DNA from: Lachnospiraceae bacterium
GTDB lineage: Bacteria > Bacillota > Clostridia > Lachnospirales > Lachnospiraceae
NCBI GenBank assembly: GCA_017391545.1
Contig: JAFOYD010000048.1
Coordinates: 1-7,006, forward strand
Reading direction: 5' to 3'
Length of the DNA: 7,006 nt
Numbering within the stretch: the first letter of the stretch is position 1; each line of letters starts with the position of its first letter. Below are positions 1 through 4,948 of the stretch, piece by piece. The position numbers and the translations under genes are program-made. The notes under the pieces are model-generated. The model made no database searches. It saw only the letters and a program-made list of their open reading frames with translations, and was not told the DNA's origin.

Positions 1-1
1 A

Positions 2-1660
2 ATCATCATAATGCTGGCAATGACCTTTAGCCGCTCGCAGTCGCTGCAGCGTTTTGGAGTCATAGAGTTTTCACTGGTACTTGCTGTAGGAGGAAGTGCT
101 CTGTTTGGATATATGCAGGCGCAGCAGCTTACAACAGACCAGTATTTTCAGTTGTTTTCGGTACACTTTGGTGGTGCCTATGCATATATCAATGAGCTGG
201 AACAGTGTGACGAGTATGATGATTCTGCAAAGAAGCAGAAGTTAGGTGAGCTTGAAAAGCTGTTAAATGATATTCTACCAGTCACTTATACCGAGGACGA
301 AAGCTATCGCTATGTCAATGCAGTTGTACTTGAAAGAGATGAGACGGACAATTACCGTCAGTGCTGGTTCTCAGGAGAAAATACGATGTTCTGGCAGGAT
401 GTGTCCGAACAGGCAATGGAATTGATCAATCAGTCAATACGGGATAAGGCAGTTGCGTATGACAAATTGACAAACAGCAGAGGCATCCTGGCACTGACGG
501 ACAACTCGATGATTGCGCCAAAGTATGCAATTGTGACAGAAATATCTCTGGCACCTCTGGAGGTAAAACTGCAGAGTCTCAGACACAGGTATTTTGTGTA
601 TGGTTTTTTGATTCTGATAGTGGGAACGGTGCTTGTGGCAGGAATTATTTTTTTGCAGGGAAGAGAGATGCGACGAATCATTCGCATGATATCGCGTGTG
701 GCTGAGGGAAAGGATGACTGGGAATCCCTGCAGATCGAACGCAGGGGATTTGGTGTGGAGAGCAATGAAATGCGTTCGCTTTACAACAGCCTGCGACAAA
801 TCGTGTCAGATGTAAAGCGCATAAATTATATGAAATACAAGATTTTGCAGGCATATTACAGGTTCGCACCAAAGGAAATCGAGAAGATATTGAACAAGCA
901 GTCGATTCTCGACGTAGAACCCTCAGACAGAGTGTCGATTGAAGGAACGCTTGCGTTTGTATCGTTTTCTATCAGCGAAAAAATTGCAGAACAGGAATAT
1001 CTTAAGTGCATGAACCGGAACTATTCCCTGCTTGGCGAAGTGCGCAAGGAATATGAAGGAATCATAATTTCGGGAAATAGTGACTTGAGTATTCTGAAGC
1101 TGATGTTCAAAGAGGAGACAAAGAAAGCGCTTCACTTTGGAATCGAGCTGGTAATGAGAGAAGACATCCGACAACAGATCAGCAAGACCTTTGTCCTGCT
1201 TCACAGAGCATCCTTTGTGTATGGGGTGGCAGGAGATGAGGAGCAGACGTTTTCATATATCCATTCGAAGGAAATGAAAATTCTTGAGCAGTACGTGGAT
1301 GGGCTTCGTTCTATGGGAATACGCATGGCTGTAACGGATTATGTGTATGAAGTGATCAGCAATGAAGCAGCTGTCAGATATATTGGCTTTATAGAGGATG
1401 GAAACTACAACTTTAAAATTTATGAGGTGCTTGATGCATATCCGGCGAAAGAACGCCTCAGCCGCATTGAGCTGGCGCCAAAATTCCAAAAAGCAATGAG
1501 CTTGTTCTATGAGGGAGATTTCTATCTGGCACGCAATACATTTTCAGAGGTATTAAAGGATTGCCCCACTGACGAGGTGTCAAAATGGTACATCTTTCTC
1601 TGCGAGAAATGTCTGAATGGGGAAAATACGGACAGACAGATTTTTTCTCTGTTTTCATAG
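2..1660 (+). CDS. Membrane sensor with degenerate class III nucleotidyl cyclase domain and TPR-like tail (5' end open)
   Basis: Residues are counted from the ATG at position 11, but that ATG has no visible ribosome site. The frame stays open to the window edge (Ile-Ile-Ile precedes it), so the true start may lie upstream, possibly with another membrane helix. A membrane helix spans about 15-37, an extracytoplasmic region 38-192, and a second helix 194-216. The end of the outer region (IVTEISLAPLEVKL, 174-187) resembles the last strand and exit helix of Cache-type sensors. Residues 217-271 look HAMP-like. Residues 281-475 follow the class III cyclase fold: RFAPKEIEKILNKQSILDV (284-302) is the usual entry motif, H398 and the GVAGDEE segment match the IHTG/GTVGEEE region, and FKIYEVLDAYP (468-478) is the usual exit. 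The metal-binding Asp of FSDI is replaced (FVSFSISE, 316-323), and the Asn/Arg pair of NxxxR is absent near 420-431. Residues 490-535 form a TPR-like helical pair. Catalysis is therefore unlikely; a signalling or scaffold role is inferred. Confidence 0.8.
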   Translation: MIIMLAMTFSRSQSLQRFGVIEFSLVLAVGGSALFGYMQAQQLTTDQYFQLFSVHFGGAYAYINELEQCDEYDDSAKKQKLGELEKLLNDILPVTYTEDESYRYVNAVVLERDETDNYRQCWFSGENTMFWQDVSEQAMELINQSIRDKAVAYDKLTNSRGILALTDNSMIAPKYAIVTEISLAPLEVKLQSLRHRYFVYGFLILIVGTVLVAGIIFLQGREMRRIIRMISRVAEGKDDWESLQIERRGFGVESNEMRSLYNSLRQIVSDVKRINYMKYKILQAYYRFAPKEIEKILNKQSILDVEPSDRVSIEGTLAFVSFSISEKIAEQEYLKCMNRNYSLLGEVRKEYEGIIISGNSDLSILKLMFKEETKKALHFGIELVMREDIRQQISKTFVLLHRASFVYGVAGDEEQTFSYIHSKEMKILEQYVDGLRSMGIRMAVTDYVYEVISNEAAVRYIGFIEDGNYNFKIYEVLDAYPAKERLSRIELAPKFQKAMSLFYEGDFYLARNTFSEVLKDCPTDEVSKWYIFLCEKCLNGENTDRQIFSLFS

Positions 1661-1673
1661 GCTTTTGATTTAA

Positions 1674-1679
1674 AAGGGG
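1674..1679 (+). promoter_or_regulatory. Ribosome binding site deciding the MORN gene start
   Basis: AAGGGG ends six bases before the ATG at 1686, which is ideal spacing. An in-frame TTG at 1680 directly abuts the motif and is too close to be used, so the ATG is preferred and the protein is 403 residues rather than 405. Confidence 0.75.
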
Positions 1680-1685
1680 TTGGCT

Positions 1686-2897
1686 ATGTTTAGTCTATTA
1701 ACAGTATTAAAAAATGTCATTGTAGCAAAGCTCCTGCCAATTTTGACAAAAATCAGATTTTGGCTGAGCTGGAGCAATATCAAGAACCGGTTCTTAGCAA
1801 GGGTAAGGCTGTGGCTGACAGGAATCTTTGACATCAGGCCACACGATAAAAATGATTATTATACCATATTTGGATGGCTTGTCAGCAGACGACTGGTACA
1901 TGCGGTCGTGGTCACAATCGGAGTCATCAGTCTTGTATATGTTGTCTTTATCAATCCGATTTGTGATTTTGAAAAATTATTTGGTGGTACAGGCACGTAC
2001 TCTTATGCATCGTTACCACTGCGGTTTACAGATGGCAAAGTGAAAATTAAGGCAAAGTCAGGATATATCGCATATGAAGGAGAGGTAAGCAACGGCTATG
2101 TCAACGGCAAAGGAACCTTGTATGACGAGAATCAGAGTGTGGTGTATGATGGGGAATTTGTAAAAAATAAGTACAATGGAGAAGGTTCGCTTTACTATCC
2201 CATTGGACAGGTGAAGTATAGCGGAATGTTTCAGGACAATCTGTATGAGGGAGAAGGTATTTCGTACAGGGAGAATGGTGCAAGGCTGTATCAGGGTAAT
2301 TTTTCAGAAGGCTTTCGAGAAGGTGAGGGTACCCTTTATGACAGCGCAGATAAGGCAGTTTTTGCCGGAACGTTTCACAGGGATGATATCGTGTATTCGT
2401 TACTGCTCAATAAGAACGCAGAAGAACTGTCAGAAATTTATACGGGGAAAAGTGTGATCTACATCAATGAAGAGCAACAGGCAGTTCTGATGGAAGACAT
2501 TGATGCATTATATCTGGCATCATCGCAGGAGGATAGTCTTTCTGATACGGTAAAGACAGACAGAATTTACGTGTGCAAGGATTCCTTTACATATGGTGCA
2601 GACAGCATCATGGACATTGACACGCTCAGGGAGAAACTTGGCCAGCCGGTGTTTGAGGGAAACAGTTATATTACATTTCCGGAGACGGTGGCTGCAGTGT
2701 GGCTTCAGAAATACGGAGAAGCTTTGAACGTGGGAGCATCCATGGAGCTTCAGCAGGATTATGATGAGCTGGTGACAGTGACCGGATATGCACAGGATGT
2801 GATGGTTTATCTGTATGTGTTTCAAGTGGATGATTTGACATATACGTTTGTGGCAAAGGACAAAAACAGTGGATTTTTCCTGTATGAAATCGAGTAG
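1686..2897 (+). CDS. Single-pass membrane protein with extracytoplasmic MORN repeats
   Basis: A protein of 403 residues from the ATG at 1686. Residues 1-68 are hydrophobic but rich in Arg, Lys and Trp, with no acidic residue before D49, and probably lie on the inner face of the membrane. One clear transmembrane helix spans about 69-89 (VHAVVVTIGVISLVYVVF). Arg-Arg at 68-69 before it and Asp/Glu after it predict that the C-terminus is outside. Residues 128-230 hold four full MORN repeats and a half one: YEG, YDG, YSG, YQG and FAG start at 130, 154, 178, 202 and 226, and GKGTLY, GEGSLY, GEGISY and GEGTLY form the second strands. Residues 231-403 are an unrecognised mixed alpha/beta domain. MORN repeats are beta-hairpin scaffolds that often bind proteins or lipids; the partner here is unknown. 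The gene starts 25 bases after the sensor gene stops, so the two are probably co-transcribed. Confidence 0.85.
   Translation: MFSLLTVLKNVIVAKLLPILTKIRFWLSWSNIKNRFLARVRLWLTGIFDIRPHDKNDYYTIFGWLVSRRLVHAVVVTIGVISLVYVVFINPICDFEKLFGGTGTYSYASLPLRFTDGKVKIKAKSGYIAYEGEVSNGYVNGKGTLYDENQSVVYDGEFVKNKYNGEGSLYYPIGQVKYSGMFQDNLYEGEGISYRENGARLYQGNFSEGFREGEGTLYDSADKAVFAGTFHRDDIVYSLLLNKNAEELSEIYTGKSVIYINEEQQAVLMEDIDALYLASSQEDSLSDTVKTDRIYVCKDSFTYGADSIMDIDTLREKLGQPVFEGNSYITFPETVAAVWLQKYGEALNVGASMELQQDYDELVTVTGYAQDVMVYLYVFQVDDLTYTFVAKDKNSGFFLYEIE
2067..2375 (+). repeat. Tandem MORN-coding repeat, 72-base period
   Basis: The five repeat-start aromatic codons fall exactly 72 bases apart (2073, 2145, 2217, 2289, 2361). 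The DNA copies have diverged and only the protein motif Y-x-G-x-F…G-x-G-x-x-Y is conserved. This indicates old internal duplication kept by selection, not recent expansion. Confidence 0.8.
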
Positions 2898-2900
2898 GAA

Positions 2901-2907
2901 AGGGGAG
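2901..2907 (+). promoter_or_regulatory. Ribosome binding site for the TTG-started TolC-like gene
   Basis: AGGGGAG lies eight bases before TTG 2916 and just after the stop of the MORN gene (2895-2897). The strong site supports the TTG. The next in-frame ATG is codon 43, which would delete the signal peptide. Confidence 0.8.
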
Positions 2908-2915
2908 AGTACAAA

Positions 2916-4931
2916 TTGAAAAAAAGAGTTCTTTCAATATTACTGGTTATTTTTGTACTCTTTAGCAGTTTTCCTGCTTCCACAGTGCAGGCTGCGAACA
3001 AAAAGCTGAAGCTGGAAACAGCAAAAGCGGCAGCACTGTCTATGGACAGTAAATATCAACAGCTCCAAAACAAGCTTGCTCTGACGAAAGTCAAATATGT
3101 CCAGTCTGTGAAAAAGTTAAAGCTTAAGGAGAAGAACCAGAAAACGTTTCGCTGGTCGCCGCTATTATCCTTTAAGTTTCCGGAAAGCCCCAGTCTTGCC
3201 GACGAGTTCGAGTATGCATACAAGCCGCTTGAATTACAGTCCCAGATTGACAATCTCAAGCACCAGATCAGTGATTATGTCTATGAAATCTATAAGAATG
3301 TGGAGCTTGAGTTCATCAAGGTGTATGTGCTTCAGGAGAAGATCGGCTTCAATGAAGACCGCATCGAGAGCTATCAGGCCACACTTGACAAGAACAAGGC
3401 TCGTCTGATTATCGGTCAGGCGAACCAGTCAGATATCGATGCAATCGAGAAGAAGCTGGACAAGCTGAAAAGCACACTTGCTTCAGATAAACGAAATTTT
3501 GAGGCCGAGAAACAGAAGCTCTCCGATATGATTGGCATTGACGTGTCAACGTCTTATGAATTTATGAGTCCGTTCGTGGATGCGCAGCTCGACAGAAATA
3601 TGGTCGACAAACTGATTGAAAATACGCTGAACTATGATGACTCCTACTATCAGGCGCAGACAACAACGGCAAATGCGCTGTTGGCACTTGAAACGAATTA
3701 TCGTCTGATGAAGCAGCAGTACGGCTCTGATATGGACATGATCGATTCTTTCATCAATACGGCAAAAAAGGGTGGAAAGCTGGATTCGGCAGCCTTTAAA
3801 AGCAGGTACGATGAACTGCTTGAGAAGGTGGATAAGCCCTGGCAGGGAAGCATCCGTATCTTATTTATCAAGATACCAAAGGAATGGTTCAAGGGCTCTA
3901 TCGATGGTGTGCGGTATGTTGAAGATGAACCATATGCACTTTATGAATCGGCATTGGAATATCAGAATGCCTGTAAGGATGAGGAGTCTCTCAAAAAGGA
4001 ACTTACTCAGAATGTAAAGGATAATTTTGAAAATTATATATCGACAAGAAATGCTGCAGAATCCCTCAAAAAAGATGTGGCATCGAAAAAGGAAGAATTA
4101 CAGAAGGCGGCAGCCAAAAATACGGCAGGGATGATGACCTATGAGGAATATACAGCCGTTCAGGAGGAATATGAGGACCTTCAGATGGATCTGCTTGATG
4201 CCGAGGCAGCATACAGTGAGACCTTATACACATTTGACAGACTGACCTGCGGTGCGATCAGTTCTTACTTAAATGGTACATCAGCACTTCTGGCATCCGC
4301 AGAGGGCGGTGAAAGCTATGTGGTGGCTGATGAAGGTGAGGGCGTGTACTATTATATCCGTTCACTTGTATCAAATAACATGTTTGAGTTCGGCATTTCG
4401 GTGAAGGAGGACTTTGACATTGAGATTGAGAGCTATGAGCTGTGGGTGGACGGTGTGCGTGTCGGTGACCGGACAGCAGTGGACAAGCAGATTAAGCATC
4501 TTGCACTGGATATCCAGTCGTTTGAGCGGGTGTATGTGAGACTGTTTGATTCCGAGAACTTTATCGATGACTGTGACATCGATCCGAGTGTTTATTCGGG
4601 AAAACTCGATATCATAAAGGGATACAAGGTAGAGACTGTCGAAAAGACGCAGGTGGCCACATACACAACAGAGACGGACAGCATGGGTATGTTCATTCTC
4701 AATGTCGAACCGGAGCCGGAGGAACAGTCCGTATTCTTTAATATCAAGGACAGCAACGGCGAATATCTGATCAGTGATGCGAAGATCAAGGTGACGGACA
4801 GCTTTAAGTATCTGGCGATGGCAGAGAGCAGTCTGGATTCACTGACGATCTGCTTCTACGGGGAAGATGAAAAATTGTTGTATGAGGCAGAGTTCAGGAC
4901 CTCAGACAAGACGATCCATAAACTAAAGTGA
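2916..4931 (+). CDS. Exported TolC-like helical protein with a C-terminal beta-rich domain
   Basis: A protein of 671 residues from TTG 2916. Residues 1-26 are a typical signal peptide (MKKR, a hydrophobic core, then STVQA before A27). LKLETAKAAALSM (31-43) resembles the opening of outer-membrane-efflux (TolC) proteins. Long helices at 105-206 include RLIIGQANQSDIDAIEKKLD (163-182), close to the family's GxxxxxDL pattern. A second helical half spans about 340-455. Before each half comes a short strand-like segment: FRWSPLLSFKFPE (78-90) and GSIRILFIKIPKEWF (311-325), where TolC proteins place barrel strands. Residues 462-671 are acidic, beta-rich and unrecognised. No second membrane helix and no LPXTG are seen, so it is probably secreted or held by partners. 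In a monoderm there is no outer membrane to span, so a role as an envelope conduit or a long structural tether is inferred. An alternative is an unrelated coiled-coil protein that only resembles TolC. The neighbouring stop-to-start gaps are 18 and 17 bases. Confidence 0.7.
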   Translation: MKKRVLSILLVIFVLFSSFPASTVQAANKKLKLETAKAAALSMDSKYQQLQNKLALTKVKYVQSVKKLKLKEKNQKTFRWSPLLSFKFPESPSLADEFEYAYKPLELQSQIDNLKHQISDYVYEIYKNVELEFIKVYVLQEKIGFNEDRIESYQATLDKNKARLIIGQANQSDIDAIEKKLDKLKSTLASDKRNFEAEKQKLSDMIGIDVSTSYEFMSPFVDAQLDRNMVDKLIENTLNYDDSYYQAQTTTANALLALETNYRLMKQQYGSDMDMIDSFINTAKKGGKLDSAAFKSRYDELLEKVDKPWQGSIRILFIKIPKEWFKGSIDGVRYVEDEPYALYESALEYQNACKDEESLKKELTQNVKDNFENYISTRNAAESLKKDVASKKEELQKAAAKNTAGMMTYEEYTAVQEEYEDLQMDLLDAEAAYSETLYTFDRLTCGAISSYLNGTSALLASAEGGESYVVADEGEGVYYYIRSLVSNNMFEFGISVKEDFDIEIESYELWVDGVRVGDRTAVDKQIKHLALDIQSFERVYVRLFDSENFIDDCDIDPSVYSGKLDIIKGYKVETVEKTQVATYTTETDSMGMFILNVEPEPEEQSVFFNIKDSNGEYLISDAKIKVTDSFKYLAMAESSLDSLTICFYGEDEKLLYEAEFRTSDKTIHKLK

Positions 4932-4933
4932 GA

Positions 4934-4943
4934 AAGGGGGGAG
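4934..4943 (+). promoter_or_regulatory. Very G-rich ribosome binding site before the second TTG start
   Basis: AAGGGGGGAG ends five bases before TTG 4949. An ATG at 4944 sits in the spacer but gives only Met-Pro-stop (ATGCCTTGA). Its stop overlaps the TTG by two bases. The start is chosen because TTG gives the basic KRKK head of a signal sequence, whereas the next in-frame ATG (codon 18) lies inside the hydrophobic core. Confidence 0.75.
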
Positions 4944-4948
4944 ATGCC

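Noticed and set aside
430..799. Two overlapping minus-strand open frames of 111 and 121 codons
   Set aside because: They are antisense to the sensor's membrane and HAMP-like region, overlap each other in different frames, and their products look like random translation.
1661..1685. Terminator or promoter between the sensor and MORN genes
   Set aside because: The 25-base gap holds no stem-loop with a T-run and no paired -35/-10 boxes; the T-run at 1641-1646 is inside the sensor's coding sequence.
1680..1685. TTG at 1680 as the start of the MORN gene
   Set aside because: It directly touches the GGGG of the ribosome site, leaving no spacer, while ATG 1686 is spaced properly.
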